Of a DNA stretch of 44,435 nt, positions 8,561 to 16,377 are shown piece by piece. Source of the DNA: Guptibacillus hwajinpoensis (lineage in GTDB: Bacteria > Bacillota > Bacilli > Bacillales > Bacillaceae_O); NCBI GenBank assembly GCA_016841765.1, contig JAENYN010000038.1, forward strand, positions 1 through 44,435, written 5' to 3'. Each line of letters starts with the position of its first letter. Within the stretch, counting starts at the first letter, position 1. Under the pieces are notes generated by a model, which saw nothing but the letters and a program-made list of their open reading frames with translations, was not told the DNA's origin and searched no databases. Position numbers and translations under genes: made by a program.

Positions 8561-9139
8561 ATGAAAAATACATTGCTAATAAGAACAGGAGCTTCTTATT
8601 CATTAAATTTTTTGGTTTATATCCAAAATATATTTTTAAATCGAAGTCAGAAAATCGAAGAATTGAAATTCCCTTACATACGAACCAAGTGTGAGTTTCG
8701 AAATGACTTTAGAATGCGTTATAAAGAGTTATGGGATGAACTATCTAAACGAATTTCTGAACATCCAATAAATGACATGAAAATTTTTACGGAAGAGAAA
8801 AACCTATTTTATCAAAGTTTATTCGTTGAAAATGATGATACTTTAAATGAATTTTATGAAATATACCAATCCTTTAAAGTATGGTGGGACAGCTTTGCTG
8901 GGCGTTTTTTAGCAGAAAGGTCTATTGATGAATATACGCATAAAATTTATGTGGAATTATCGAATTTGCTTATAGAAACAGGAATTAAACCTCAAAGGGA
9001 ATTGGATATTAGCCTAATTTATGATGAATGTTTATTAGTTGATTTAGAGCCCTCTTCTTATTTTGCAGTTCTTTCTATAAGAGATTGTTTTGTTAACAAT
9101 AAAGAGTTAATCCCAAAATTACAGTTAAGTATTTGTTAG
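8561..9139 (+). CDS. AT-rich orphan gene, unknown protein
   Basis: A 192-residue protein I do not recognise. It is much richer in A and T than all neighbours, with codons such as ATA, TTA and AAA common, which suggests acquisition by transfer. A good ribosome binding site (AGGAGGT, seven bases before ATG) and a possible promoter (TTGATT, 16 bases, TAATAC; 8504-8531) support expression. It is predicted soluble and mostly helical, with aromatic-rich stretches (SFKVWWDSFAGRFLAER) and an acidic C-terminal half. No catalytic motif, signal peptide or membrane helix is clear. It sits alone between the thrS terminator and the infC leader, a place with no gene in B. subtilis. A defence or stress role is possible but unsupported. 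Confidence 0.7.
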   Translation: MKNTLLIRTGASYSLNFLVYIQNIFLNRSQKIEELKFPYIRTKCEFRNDFRMRYKELWDELSKRISEHPINDMKIFTEEKNLFYQSLFVENDDTLNEFYEIYQSFKVWWDSFAGRFLAERSIDEYTHKIYVELSNLLIETGIKPQRELDISLIYDECLLVDLEPSSYFAVLSIRDCFVNNKELIPKLQLSIC

Positions 9140-9358
9140 ACGCGCAGCTGCCCCAACAGGTGGCTGCCGCAATGGGAAAAATCCACAAAACCAAAAACAG
9201 CAGCAGTAAGCAACTGTCTGCAGCAACAACTTTAAATATGCAGAGATGCTTAGCCAGTAAACAAACAGATTCACAAATACTTGAAAAAAGCCTTGCATTT
9301 TCAAGAAAAGCCCTGTAATATAATACTCGTTGTTTAATCTGACCGACCACCTTAAAAG

Positions 9359-9388
9359 TTGACATCTGATTTCTATTGATGTTATAGT
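9359..9388 (+). promoter_or_regulatory. SigA-type promoter for infC-rpmI-rplT
   Basis: TTGACA (9359-9364) and TATAGT (9383-9388) with an 18-base spacer. The 9140-9350 stretch upstream shows no supported gene. Confidence 0.65.
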
Positions 9389-9394
9389 GGTTAA

Positions 9395-9553
9395 GATATG
9401 AATACGAGTTTGTGAACAAGAAGAAGCGCCCGCTTCTCACCTGATTGACGCAAGGTTGCTGTTGACAGGTTTTCGAATGATAGCCTTCCATGATGGATAG
9501 ATCATGGTTACTATGTCGAACTGTGTGGGTGCTCAAATACCCGCACTTTTTTT
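9395..9553 (+). promoter_or_regulatory. L20-type autoregulatory leader with attenuator
   Basis: The leader between the promoter and infC ends in a terminator (GTGTGGG 9523-9529 with CCCGCAC 9540-9546, then seven T) well before the first gene. In B. subtilis the same operon is controlled by ribosomal protein L20, which binds the leader and promotes termination. The position and shape match; the L20 binding site itself was not verified here. Confidence 0.7.
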
Positions 9554-9641
9554 ATGCAATCATCAACCCTGTAAAAGCAGCAGTTGCTTCAGTTAAGGCA
9601 CAAACTAACAATTCATGAAAAAACCATGGAGGTGGCTGGTT

Positions 9642-10157
9642 ATTAGTAAAGATAATGTTATCAATGAGTCAATCCGTGCCCGTGAGGTTCGCCTTATCGG
9701 GGCAAATGGAGACCAAATCGGCGTGAAGTCACGTCAGGAAGCGCTTGATATGGCCGCAAACGCCAATTTGGATTTGGTTCTGGTAGCTCCAAATGCCAAA
9801 CCGCCGGTATGCCGTATCATGGATTACGGAAAGTATCGGTATGAGCAGCAGAAGAAAGATAAAGAAGCACGTAAAAATCAGAAGATCATCAATCTCAAGG
9901 AAGTCCGTTTAAGTCCCGGAATTGAGGAGCACGATTACAATACGAAGCTGCGCAATGCCCGCAAGTTCCTTGAAAAAGGCGACAAAGTGAAGGCAAGCAT
10001 TCGTTTCAGGGGCCGTGCGATCACTCATAAGGAATTGGGGCAAAGGGTGCTTGAAAAGCTTGCGGAAGACTGCAAGGACGTCAGCACAATCGAGTCCAGG
10101 CCGAAAATGGAAGGACGCAGTATGTTCCTGATTCTCGCACCAACGAACGAAAAGTAA
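9642..10157 (+). CDS. infC: Translation initiation factor IF-3
   Basis: IF-3 binds the 30S subunit, prevents premature 50S joining and proofreads start codon and initiator tRNA. The 171-residue protein contains the N-domain with [14 protein letters not shown] and the C-domain with [17 protein letters not shown] and [10 protein letters not shown]. The start is the ATT at 9642: it gives [17 protein letters not shown] after the first residue, as in Geobacillus IF-3, and GGAGGTG lies exactly seven bases upstream. The ATG at 9615 has no ribosome binding site and adds residues foreign to the family. A rare ATT start allows IF-3 to repress its own translation. It is first in the infC-rpmI-rplT operon. 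Confidence 0.93.
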   Translation: MSKDNVINESIRAREVRLIGANGDQIGVKSRQEALDMAANANLDLVLVAPNAKPPVCRIMDYGKYRYEQQKKDKEARKNQKIINLKEVRLSPGIEEHDYNTKLRNARKFLEKGDKVKASIRFRGRAITHKELGQRVLEKLAEDCKDVSTIESRPKMEGRSMFLILAPTNEK

Positions 10158-10193
10158 TCGAAGCGATTGTAATTTTTCAAGGAGGAATACCAC

Positions 10194-10394
10194 ATGCCTA
10201 AAATGAAAACTCACCGCGGTTCAGCGAAGCGTTTCAAAAAGACAGGTAAAGGCAAGCTGAAGCGTTCACATGCGTTTACAAGCCACTTGTTCGCGAACAA
10301 GTCACAAAAGCAAAAACGGAAACTCCGCAAATCTGCCCTTGTAAGCAAAGGCGATTTCAAGCGTATCCGTCAAATGCTTGACAACCTTAAATAA
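10194..10394 (+). CDS. rpmI: 50S ribosomal protein L35
   Basis: A 66-residue, strongly basic protein of the large ribosomal subunit. It begins [24 protein letters not shown], the L35 signature, and has AAGGAGGAA before its ATG. It lies 36 bases after infC and 37 before rplT, in the universal bacterial order. It is co-transcribed and thus under the L20-type leader. Confidence 0.98.
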   Translation: MPKMKTHRGSAKRFKKTGKGKLKRSHAFTSHLFANKSQKQKRKLRKSALVSKGDFKRIRQMLDNLK

Positions 10395-10431
10395 TATCTT
10401 CGGATTAGGAAAGACTTAGGAGGGAATTAAT

Positions 10432-10791
10432 ATGCCACGAGTAAAAGGTGGATATGTGACGCGCCGCCGTCGCAAAAGAACATTAAAGTTAGCTAAAGGT
10501 TATTACGGTTCCAAACATGCACTCTTCAAAACTGCCAACCAGCAGGTAATGAAATCATTCATGTATGCTTACCGTGACCGCCGCCAGAAAAAGCGTGATT
10601 TCCGTAAGCTATGGATCGCGCGCATCAATGCTGCAGCGCGCATGAACGGCATTTCTTACAGCCGCTTGATGCATGGTTTGAAGCTTGCCGGTATCGAAGT
10701 GAACCGCAAAATGCTTGCTGAACTTGCTGTCAGCGATGAAAAAGGCTTTGCACAATTGGCAGATCAGGCGAAAGCCAGCCTGCAGAAGTAA
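10432..10791 (+). CDS. rplT: 50S ribosomal protein L20
   Basis: A 119-residue basic protein that binds 23S rRNA early in large-subunit assembly and, in Bacillus, represses its own operon through the infC leader. The long basic N-terminal arm (residues 1-60, [18 protein letters not shown]) and the globular C-terminal domain ([25 protein letters not shown]) are complete. AGGAGGGAAT precedes the ATG. It is the last gene of the operon and is followed by a strong terminator. Confidence 0.98.
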   Translation: MPRVKGGYVTRRRRKRTLKLAKGYYGSKHALFKTANQQVMKSFMYAYRDRRQKKRDFRKLWIARINAAARMNGISYSRLMHGLKLAGIEVNRKMLAELAVSDEKGFAQLADQAKASLQK

Positions 10792-10804
10792 TAAACCTGA
10801 ATGT

Positions 10805-10836
10805 AAAGGCCGCTCTTCTTTTGGAGCGGCCTTTTT
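10805..10836 (+). terminator. Terminator of infC-rpmI-rplT
   Basis: AAGGCCGCTC (10806-10815) pairs with GAGCGGCCTT (10824-10833), followed by a T run. Confidence 0.93.
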
Positions 10837-10840
10837 CTTT

Positions 10841-10992
10841 GGTAAGGAAATGATAAAATGTTTGCGTTGTGGATAAAAGCGAGAATGGAGTCATCCAGCT
10901 CCAGGCGCCAGCGGCTATCGTCATAAGCAGTGAGGTAATTCCCTCCAGAAGGAATGATCAACCTCCGCTTATGCGTGCGCAGTGCGCTTTTG
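10841..10992 (+). repeat. Intergenic repeat type B, copy 2
   Basis: The copy has the same order as copy 1: AAATGATAAAATGTTTGCG, GGATAAAAGCG, GGAGTCATCCAGC, CAGCGGCTATCGTCATAAGC, a CCTCCAGAAGGAA centre, CCGCTTATGCGTGCGC and a GTGCGCTTTTG end. The right arm is shorter than in copy 1. It begins directly after the rplT terminator. Confidence 0.8.
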
Positions 10993-11056
10993 TTCATTAA
11001 AGCAGTCCGTCTGGCTGAAACAATGATATCCTTATCTCAATAAGGGAGGAATAATA

Positions 11057-11338
11057 ATGGAACTTACATACCTGCTGGCCGGATGGGCGATCCTAATAAA
11101 CTTGGCCGGCATGGCCGTGATGGGCATGGATAAACGGAGAGCAGTGAAGCAGCACTGGCGGATACCGGAGAAAACAATCTGGATGATTTCGATCCTCGGA
11201 GGTTCGGCAGGAATCTGGGCCGGTATGAGCCGCTTTCGGCATAAAACAAAACATACTGTTTTCAGGATCGGGATTCCGGCACTCTTACTATTTAATATGG
11301 CAGCATATATAGGGCTGTTTGTCCTGATTGAATACTGA
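11057..11338 (+). CDS. ysdA: DUF1294 family small membrane protein, YsdA-like
   Basis: A 93-residue protein of the DUF1294 family. The hallmark MGMDKRRAVKQHWRIPEKT and the GGSAGIWAGMSRFRHKTKH loop lie between three hydrophobic segments (about 3-22, 43-58, 71-90), so it is an inner-membrane protein. Its function is unknown. The position just after rplT is the same as ysdA in B. subtilis. GGGAGGAATAATA precedes the ATG. The basic loop with conserved Arg/His/Lys may face the cytosol. Confidence 0.88.
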   Translation: MELTYLLAGWAILINLAGMAVMGMDKRRAVKQHWRIPEKTIWMISILGGSAGIWAGMSRFRHKTKHTVFRIGIPALLLFNMAAYIGLFVLIEY

Positions 11339-11389
11339 ATACATCATGGGCTTTGCTGGTGCATACCCTTTTAATAAGGAGGGGGAAGT

Positions 11390-11968
11390 ATGGAGCAAAC
11401 CACATTGATGCTGGCAGCGATTGTAAAGACAACCGGTTTATTTGCTCCGGCCTTATTTATTATCCTGCATATCCTTCGGCCCATTCTGTTCATCCCGGTG
11501 GCAGCCGTCTGTGTGGCTGGCGGTGTGCTGTTCGGGCCGCTTGCAGGAGCGTTTTATTCGGTGATCGGCATTTCTTTCGTCAGTTTCACTTTTTATTATG
11601 CGGGACGTTTATTTCCGAGAATGATTGAGCGGCTTTCCGGGCTGAAGAAGAAGTGGTTCGGGCGGCGAGCGCAATTTTCGGCAGGGCAAATCACGATTTT
11701 GCGGCTGCTTCCATTCATGCACTTTCATTTGCTTTCACTATGTATTATGGAGAACACCAAAAATCTTAAGGATTATATGAAAATATCGGTTTTCGCGAAT
11801 ATTCCGCTTGCCGTGATCTATACCGCCTTCGGCGGCATGATCGACAAATTGTCGCCCGGGCCGGCCGTTCTGTTTGCCGGATGTCTCGCCGTTTTATTTT
11901 ATGCATTCAGAACAAAAAATGCCGTTTTCAAGTGGGATGAATTTTTCGGAGTGCGGTCAGTGTCTTAA
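11390..11968 (+). CDS. VTT/TVP38-type (DedA-like) membrane protein, YtxB-like
   Basis: A 192-residue polytopic membrane protein with the GxxFGPLxGAFYSVIG motif typical of the VTT (TVP38/TMEM64, DedA-related) domain and a second re-entrant-like segment (LRLLPFMHFHLLS). Related DedA/VTT proteins move or scramble lipids, including undecaprenyl phosphate in some cases; whether this one does is unknown. AAGGAGGGGG lies before the ATG. In B. subtilis the comparable gene ytxB lies next to ytxC and dnaI; here it stands between the YsdA- and YsdB-like genes, which suggests local relocation or a paralogue. The usual acidic and proline residues of canonical DedA were not checked by alignment. Confidence 0.75.
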   Translation: MEQTTLMLAAIVKTTGLFAPALFIILHILRPILFIPVAAVCVAGGVLFGPLAGAFYSVIGISFVSFTFYYAGRLFPRMIERLSGLKKKWFGRRAQFSAGQITILRLLPFMHFHLLSLCIMENTKNLKDYMKISVFANIPLAVIYTAFGGMIDKLSPGPAVLFAGCLAVLFYAFRTKNAVFKWDEFFGVRSVS

Positions 11969-12094
11969 ATTAAAGGCCTGTACCCCGCGCCGTTTTTAGA
12001 TGATTAATGATGCTCCGGCTTGCCGCTTTGCTATTTTATTTGGATAGATGTTGATTGTAGCCGATCGGCAAGGGGAGAGGACGATATCGATGCC

Positions 12095-12190
12095 TTGAAG
12101 ACATGTATGAAAAAACTCGGCGTTGGAAGAGCTTCAGCTCCCCGTATCAATATGTTGAAATTCATGTGGCTGCGCCGAATCCTTTTTTGA
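12095..12190 (+). CDS. Possible 31-residue basic peptide
   Basis: A TTG-initiated frame encodes a short peptide rich in Lys/Arg with hydrophobic residues (core KKLGVGRASAPRINMLKF). It ends 14 bases before a strong terminator. A GGGGAGAGG stretch lies upstream, but 14 bases from the TTG, which is too far for a good site. No homologue is known to me. The rest of the 11969-12200 interval shows nothing else. Confidence 0.2.
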   Translation: MKTCMKKLGVGRASAPRINMLKFMWLRRILF

Positions 12191-12202
12191 TAACGCAGCA
12201 AG

Positions 12203-12251
12203 CAAAAAACCATGGGAATCGCCTGTTCTTCTGCGGCTTCCATGGTTTTTC
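12203..12251. terminator. Bidirectional terminator before ysdB
   Basis: AAAAAACCATGG (12204-12214) and CCATGGTTTTT (12240-12250) form a stem with T runs on both strands. It could end transcripts arriving from the left and the leftward ysdB transcript. Confidence 0.85.
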
Positions 12252-12269
12252 TATATGGTGCTTGTTATT

Positions 12270-12656
12270 CTACATCATCGTCAAAAATTCCTTAACAGGG
12301 CTTTTCCATTCAACTTTGGCATTCGGATAGCGGATCAGGATTTCCTTCTCGATAAAGTAGAAGTCTTCCCGGTCCATCCCCACAAGCCGGTCAGGCTGTT
12401 TGACCCTCATGGAAATATCAACGACCTCAAACGATTTTTCGGTTGTTCCGAGATACTTTTCCCCTTCAAACAACACACCTTTATACGTCAAGAGCATGTT
12501 TTTCCGCACGTTATTTTGCTCATCAAGAAGATAGAACTTTTTTTGATCATGGGCCAGTTCAAGCTTCCGCATCGGATTCAATACATATTTGAACGCCGAA
12601 TAAATCAGCAGGATGACGGCTGCGAGGATAAACAGCCGGAATAAAATGATAATCAT
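12270..12656 (-). CDS. ysdB: YsdB-like single-span membrane protein
   Basis: A 128-residue protein with one N-terminal membrane segment (about 4-25, FRLFILAAVILLIYSAF) followed by a soluble domain with strands such as KFYLLDEQNNVRKNMLLTYKGVLFEGEKYLG and EDFYFIEKEILIRYP. This matches YsdB of B. subtilis, a protein linked to the SigW regulon there with unknown function. It lies between ysdA and ysdC on the opposite strand. I found no convincing SigW promoter (TGAAAC / CGTA) in its upstream 120 bases. The start has a GGGAGTGAGGGG stretch a few bases upstream on the minus strand. Confidence 0.82.
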   Translation of the reverse strand: MIIILFRLFILAAVILLIYSAFKYVLNPMRKLELAHDQKKFYLLDEQNNVRKNMLLTYKGVLFEGEKYLGTTEKSFEVVDISMRVKQPDRLVGMDREDFYFIEKEILIRYPNAKVEWKSPVKEFLTMM

Positions 12657-12826
12657 TTGCCCCTCACTCCCTAAATATCCGACATGGCGTTACATGAATA
12701 GCACCCATTTGGTAAAATAGGAAAAGCAGTATAATTGCGTATTTTGCAATCATACCTTTTTTACGATTATAGCTGAAAAAGGTTTCAAAGTTTAAGCATA
12801 TTGCAAAAAAATTTGGAGGTGAAGCT

Positions 12827-13327
12827 ATGCGTGACCAGCTGGAAATTAAACGCCTGATTCAACTGCAGAAAGAGCTGGACAGCAGAATCGAATCGGAACG
12901 GGGGCTTGGCGGCCAGGACTTGACGGAAAGGAAAATACTGGCGCTGTTCGTTGAATTGGGAGAACTGGCGAATGAGACAAGGTGTTTCAAGTTCTGGAGC
13001 AGCAAACCGCCTGCAGCGGATGATATCATCCTGGAAGAATACGTTGACGGCCTTCATTTTATTCTTTCGATCGGGATTGGTTTGGGATGGGAAGATGAAA
13101 TGGAAGCTGACATCATGCCATCAGAAGAAGGGTTGACTTCTTTATTCAATACTGTTTTCACCGATGCAGCTGATTTTGACAGGGACAGGACGCTTTCGCG
13201 ATTTTCAACGTTGTTCACCGCCTTTCTCGCGCTCGGTGGAAAGCTCGGCTTCAATGGTGCCGATATCCAGCGCGGGTATTTTGACAAAAACAAAGAAAAT
13301 CATAACAGGCAGGAACAGGGCTATTAA
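12827..13327 (+). CDS. Dimeric all-alpha dUTPase (MazG-like NTP pyrophosphatase fold)
   Basis: This enzyme should hydrolyse dUTP to dUMP and pyrophosphate, keeping uracil out of DNA. The 166-residue protein has the two acidic helices of the dimeric dUTPase family: ELGELANETRCFKFWS (first metal-binding pair) and EEYVDGLHFILSIG (second, ExxxD). It also has the C-terminal YFDKNKENHNRQEQGY signature, which contacts nucleotide. TTGGAGGTGA lies seven bases before the ATG. A TATAAT element sits at 12730-12735 with only a weak -35. It lies between ysdB and ysdC, where B. subtilis has no such gene. This family, unlike trimeric dUTPase, is also common in phages. Confidence 0.85.
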   Translation: MRDQLEIKRLIQLQKELDSRIESERGLGGQDLTERKILALFVELGELANETRCFKFWSSKPPAADDIILEEYVDGLHFILSIGIGLGWEDEMEADIMPSEEGLTSLFNTVFTDAADFDRDRTLSRFSTLFTAFLALGGKLGFNGADIQRGYFDKNKENHNRQEQGY

Positions 13328-13347
13328 ACATTTCGGATGTCTAAGCT

Positions 13348-13375
13348 TTGTCAGAACCTGCGAATAAGTTATAAT
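13348..13375 (+). promoter_or_regulatory. SigA-type promoter for ysdC
   Basis: TTGTCA (13348-13353) and TATAAT (13370-13375) with a 16-base spacer, 38 bases before the chosen ysdC start. Confidence 0.5.
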
Positions 13376-13413
13376 ATGGGATGAATACATAATGAAGGGG
13401 GATTTTGCCTTAT

Positions 13414-14499
13414 ATGGCTAAGTTAGACGAAACACTGCAAATGCTGAAAGAGCTTACGGATGCAAAAGGCATTCCGGGGAACGAACGTGAAGCGCGTGAT
13501 GTCATGCGAAAATACATTGAGCCATATGCGGATGAAATGCTGATGGATAATATCGGCAGTCTTATCGCAAAGAAAACGGGTAAAGAAGGCGGCCCGAAAG
13601 TAATGGTGGCAGGTCACCTGGATGAAGTCGGCTTTATGGTGACCCAGATTGATGATAAAGGGTTCCTCCGCTTTCAGACAGTCGGCGGCTGGTGGTCACA
13701 GGTCATGCTGGCCCAGCGAGTGACGATCCAGACAAGAAAAGGGGATATCACTGGTGTGGTCGGATCAAAGCCTCCGCACATCCTGCCTCCGGATGCCCGC
13801 AAAAAACCGGTTGAAATCAAAGACATGTTCATCGATATCGGTGCATCCAGTAAGGATGAAGCCATGGAGTGGGGCGTTAAGCCGGGAGACTCCATCGTCC
13901 CTTATTTCGAATTCACCGTCATGAATAATGAGAAAATGCTGCTTGCAAAAGCCTGGGATAACCGCATCGGCTGTGCAATCGCGATTGATGTGCTGAAGAA
14001 GCTAAAGGACGAAGACCACCCGAATGTTGTATACGGGGTAGGAAACGTCCAGGAGGAAGTCGGGCTGCGCGGCGCCAAAACTGCAACCAACCTTATCAAG
14101 CCTGATATTGGATTTGCTGTCGATGTCGGCATTGCCGGTGACACGCCAGGAATCTCTGAAAAAGAAGCACAAAGCAAGATGGGAGAAGGTCCGCAGATCA
14201 TCCTTTATGATGCTTCAATGGTTTCCCACAAAGGCTTGCGTGACTTTGTGACGGATACAGCAGATAAAGCAGGGATCCCTTATCAGTTTGATGCCATTGC
14301 CGGCGGAGGTACTGATGCCGGTTCCATCCATTTGACGGCAAACGGTGTGCCGGCGCTTTCCATTACGATTGCGACTCGTTATATCCATTCACATGCGGCC
14401 ATGCTGCACCGGGATGATTATGAAAATGCGGTTAAGCTGATTGTCGAAGTCATCAAGGGACTTGATGAGGAAAAGGTAAAGGAAATAACGTTTGGTTAA
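13414..14499 (+). CDS. ysdC: M42 family metallo-aminopeptidase / endoglucanase-like, YsdC
   Basis: A 361-residue cytosolic M42 aminopeptidase, a family that forms large oligomers with two active-site metals and trims short peptides. Metal-site and catalytic motifs are complete: GHLDEVGF (His/Asp), [10 protein letters not shown] (bridging Asp), [10 protein letters not shown] (two Glu), [11 protein letters not shown] (Asp) and the final [11 protein letters not shown] (His). The ATG at 13414 gives [11 protein letters not shown], as in B. subtilis; AAGGGGG lies 12 bases upstream. A TTG nine bases earlier would place the ribosome binding site too close. It has its own promoter and terminator. Confidence 0.93.
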   Translation: MAKLDETLQMLKELTDAKGIPGNEREARDVMRKYIEPYADEMLMDNIGSLIAKKTGKEGGPKVMVAGHLDEVGFMVTQIDDKGFLRFQTVGGWWSQVMLAQRVTIQTRKGDITGVVGSKPPHILPPDARKKPVEIKDMFIDIGASSKDEAMEWGVKPGDSIVPYFEFTVMNNEKMLLAKAWDNRIGCAIAIDVLKKLKDEDHPNVVYGVGNVQEEVGLRGAKTATNLIKPDIGFAVDVGIAGDTPGISEKEAQSKMGEGPQIILYDASMVSHKGLRDFVTDTADKAGIPYQFDAIAGGGTDAGSIHLTANGVPALSITIATRYIHSHAAMLHRDDYENAVKLIVEVIKGLDEEKVKEITFG

Positions 14500-14510
14500 T
14501 TAAATGGATG

Positions 14511-14543
14511 AAAAAAAGCCGGATGATCACATCCGGCTTTTTT
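14511..14543 (+). terminator. Terminator of ysdC
   Basis: AAAAAGCCGGATG pairs with CATCCGGCTTTTT around a four-base loop, with T following. Confidence 0.93.
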
Positions 14544-14547
14544 CATG

Positions 14548-14872
14548 CGGTTAAGAGTGCCGTACGCCAGAGGCTGTTCCCCTTATGCATACGCCACTGA
14601 CCATCGCCTTCCGCTTTTCGTGTTGTCCAGCTGCAAGCACCAGCGGCTAGCGCCATAAGCAGTGGCCCCCTCCGGAAGGAAAAGGCGCCTTCCTGCGGGT
14701 ACCCCTGCTTATGCGTACGTCGCTAAGCGGTGCCCTTCGCTTTTTGAGATGTCCAGCTGCGGGCTCCAGCGGCTAGTGACATAAGCGGCCCCGCCTCTTG
14801 AAGGGAAAGATCACCCTTCCAGAGACGGTTCCGCTTATGCATACGCCGCTAACCGTCGCCTTTCGCTTTTCG
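14548..14872. repeat. Cluster of intergenic repeat type B (one partial, two full copies)
   Basis: Three tandem units fill the gap between ysdC and sspI. A right-half unit ends in CGCTTTTCG near 14620. A full unit runs 14624-14746 (TGTCCAGCTGC, CAGCGGCTAGCGCCATAAGC, CTCCGGAAGG, GCTTATGCGTACGTCGCTAAGCG, CGCTTTTTG). A second full unit runs 14750-14872 with the same order. The unit borders (TGTCCAGCTGC to CGCTTTT) define the element more sharply than the single copies do. The last unit ends exactly at the sspI stop codon and may serve as its terminator. Confidence 0.82.
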
Positions 14873-15082
14873 TTATTGCTTGAGCCCTGCTTCCATTGCT
14901 TCAAGCATTTCCGTATGTTCCTGTTCGTCTGTGTTATTCCACAGCACTTCAAAAAGGACACCGAGCCCCGGGAGCATTTTCTCTTCTCCGCTTTGAAGGG
15001 CATCCAGGATGGTTGCTTGAAGCTGCTGCTGATCATGTCCCGTAATGTTTGCCATAATGGCCTGTCTTAAATTGAAATCCAT
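14873..15082 (-). CDS. sspI: Small acid-soluble spore protein I
   Basis: A 69-residue minor spore protein made in the forespore. The sequence starts [22 protein letters not shown] and contains [17 protein letters not shown], which is diagnostic for SspI of Bacillaceae. On the minus strand AAAGAGGTG precedes the ATG at a normal distance; the GTG nine bases earlier overlaps that site. It lies between ysdC and ysgA as in B. subtilis. A SigG promoter is expected upstream but I could not place both boxes with confidence. Confidence 0.95.
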   Translation of the reverse strand: MDFNLRQAIMANITGHDQQQLQATILDALQSGEEKMLPGLGVLFEVLWNNTDEQEHTEMLEAMEAGLKQ

Positions 15083-15201
15083 GTCCAGCACCTCTTTACG
15101 TTTAGTTTTGAGCGGGCATGTGTAGTTTTTGCAATATCGTTTGGATTATGTATGAGGGACGGGCTATAATAGGGATGGTTCAAAGGAAAAGAGGGATCAC
15201 A

Positions 15202-15948
15202 TTGAAACGAATCGAATCACCAAAAAATCAACTGGCAAAACAACTGAAAAAATTACATACAAAAAAAGAGCGTGAAAAAAGCGGCACGTTTCTCATTGAA
15301 GGCTGGCACCTGGTTGAAGAGGCACTTGAGTCACAAACGGGAATTTTGCAGCTGATCATCAGTGAGGAAGAGAGCTTTCCCGCTCATTGGGATGTTTCAG
15401 GAATCGACATCATATATGCATCACCGGACGTAATGAAAGCCATCAGTGATATGGAAACATCACAGGGAATTGCAGCGGTTTGTGCCATTGAAGAAAAACC
15501 GCCAGAGCAATTCGAAAAGCTGCTGTTCATTGACGGAGTCCAGGATCCGGGCAATGTCGGTACGCTGATCCGCACGGCTGATGCGGCGGGACTTGATGGA
15601 GTTGTTCTTGGAAAGGGAAGCGCAGACTTATATAACAGCAAGGTGCTCCGTTCCACCCAGGGATCCTTATTCCATCTGCCTGTCATTCGCGGTGAACTGC
15701 ATGACTGGATTACTAAAGCCCGTTCAAACGGAATGGCGATTTATGGGAGTTCACTTAAGGATGCGTCGGATTACAGGGAAGTGAACTCTGGCAGGCCGTT
15801 TGCCCTTATCGCCGGAAGTGAGGGCAGCGGGGTTTCGCCGGAACTATTAGCAGAAACAGACGAGAACCTTTACATCCCTATTTCAGGAAAAGCGGAGTCA
15901 CTGAACGTGACGGTGGCAGCCGGCATCCTGCTGTTTCATTTGAGATAA
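15202..15948 (+). CDS. ysgA: SpoU-type rRNA 2'-O-methyltransferase YsgA
   Basis: A 248-residue SPOUT (TrmH/SpoU) methyltransferase, expected to methylate a ribose 2'-OH in 23S rRNA using SAM. An N-terminal substrate-binding region (about 1-95) with TKKEREKSGTFLIEGWHLVEEAL is followed by the knotted catalytic domain with motif 1 (DPGNVGTLIRTADAAG), motif 2 (LIAGSEGSGVSPEL) and motif 3 (IPISGKAESLNVTVAAGILLF). The TTG at 15202 is chosen: it gives MKRIESPKNQ, exactly the B. subtilis length, and AAGAGGG lies six bases upstream. The frame is open further back without support. It precedes pheST as in B. subtilis. Confidence 0.93.
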   Translation: MKRIESPKNQLAKQLKKLHTKKEREKSGTFLIEGWHLVEEALESQTGILQLIISEEESFPAHWDVSGIDIIYASPDVMKAISDMETSQGIAAVCAIEEKPPEQFEKLLFIDGVQDPGNVGTLIRTADAAGLDGVVLGKGSADLYNSKVLRSTQGSLFHLPVIRGELHDWITKARSNGMAIYGSSLKDASDYREVNSGRPFALIAGSEGSGVSPELLAETDENLYIPISGKAESLNVTVAAGILLFHLR

Positions 15949-16003
15949 GGCCTGTTACTGCAAATAAAAATCAAACCTTAACACTGTATGGCAATAAAGA
16001 AGG

Positions 16004-16032
16004 TTGCACCCGGACGATATTCCATCTATAAT
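16004..16032 (+). promoter_or_regulatory. SigA-type promoter for pheST
   Basis: TTGCAC (16004-16009) and TATAAT (16027-16032) are 17 bases apart, in front of the T-box leader. Confidence 0.7.
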
Positions 16033-16039
16033 AATAAAA

Positions 16040-16322
16040 TAATTGGATAATGACATGAAAGACGAAGAAGGAGAGCAGTACATTGCCGCTCGCCCTGCCA
16101 GGGAGAAGATGCCGCAGACTGGAAGCATCCTCATGTGCGAAGCAATAGAATTCACTCCGGAGTCGGCGCCGGGACTTTTCCTGTCCGGGAAAATAAAGGC
16201 GCATCGGTGAAGAGCCGTTATATCAATGAAGTGAGCCGTTATGCCGCTTATTGCGGATAGATGGTTAACAAGGGTGGTACCGCGAACTGAAACCTCGTCC
16301 CTTTTTGGGATGGGGTTTTTTT
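16040..16322 (+). promoter_or_regulatory. T-box leader of pheST
   Basis: The T-box AGGGTGGTACCGCG lies at 16271-16284 and is followed by the terminator stem AACCTCGTCCC / GGGATGGGGTT (16291-16317) with a T run. A TTC triplet at 16151-16153, in AGAATTCACTCC on the 3' side of stem I, is the likely phenylalanine specifier. The leader should respond to uncharged tRNA-Phe. Confidence 0.9.
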
Positions 16323-16377
16323 ATGTATTAGCGGATTCCCGGAGTTTTATACATAAATCCATAAAGGAGGAAAACTG

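Noticed and set aside
9133-9318. 61-codon plus-strand frame after the orphan gene
   Set aside because: It starts at TTG overlapping the previous stop, without a ribosome binding site or protein-like pattern.
12657-12780. SigW promoter for ysdB
   Set aside because: Only TGTAAC is found, with no CGTA at the right spacing.
14548-14872. CRISPR array
   Set aside because: Units are long, imperfect palindromes in tandem, with no short identical repeats and regular spacers.
15092-15200. SigG promoter for sspI
   Set aside because: A CATAC-like -10 is visible on the minus strand, but no matching -35 lies at 16-18 bases.
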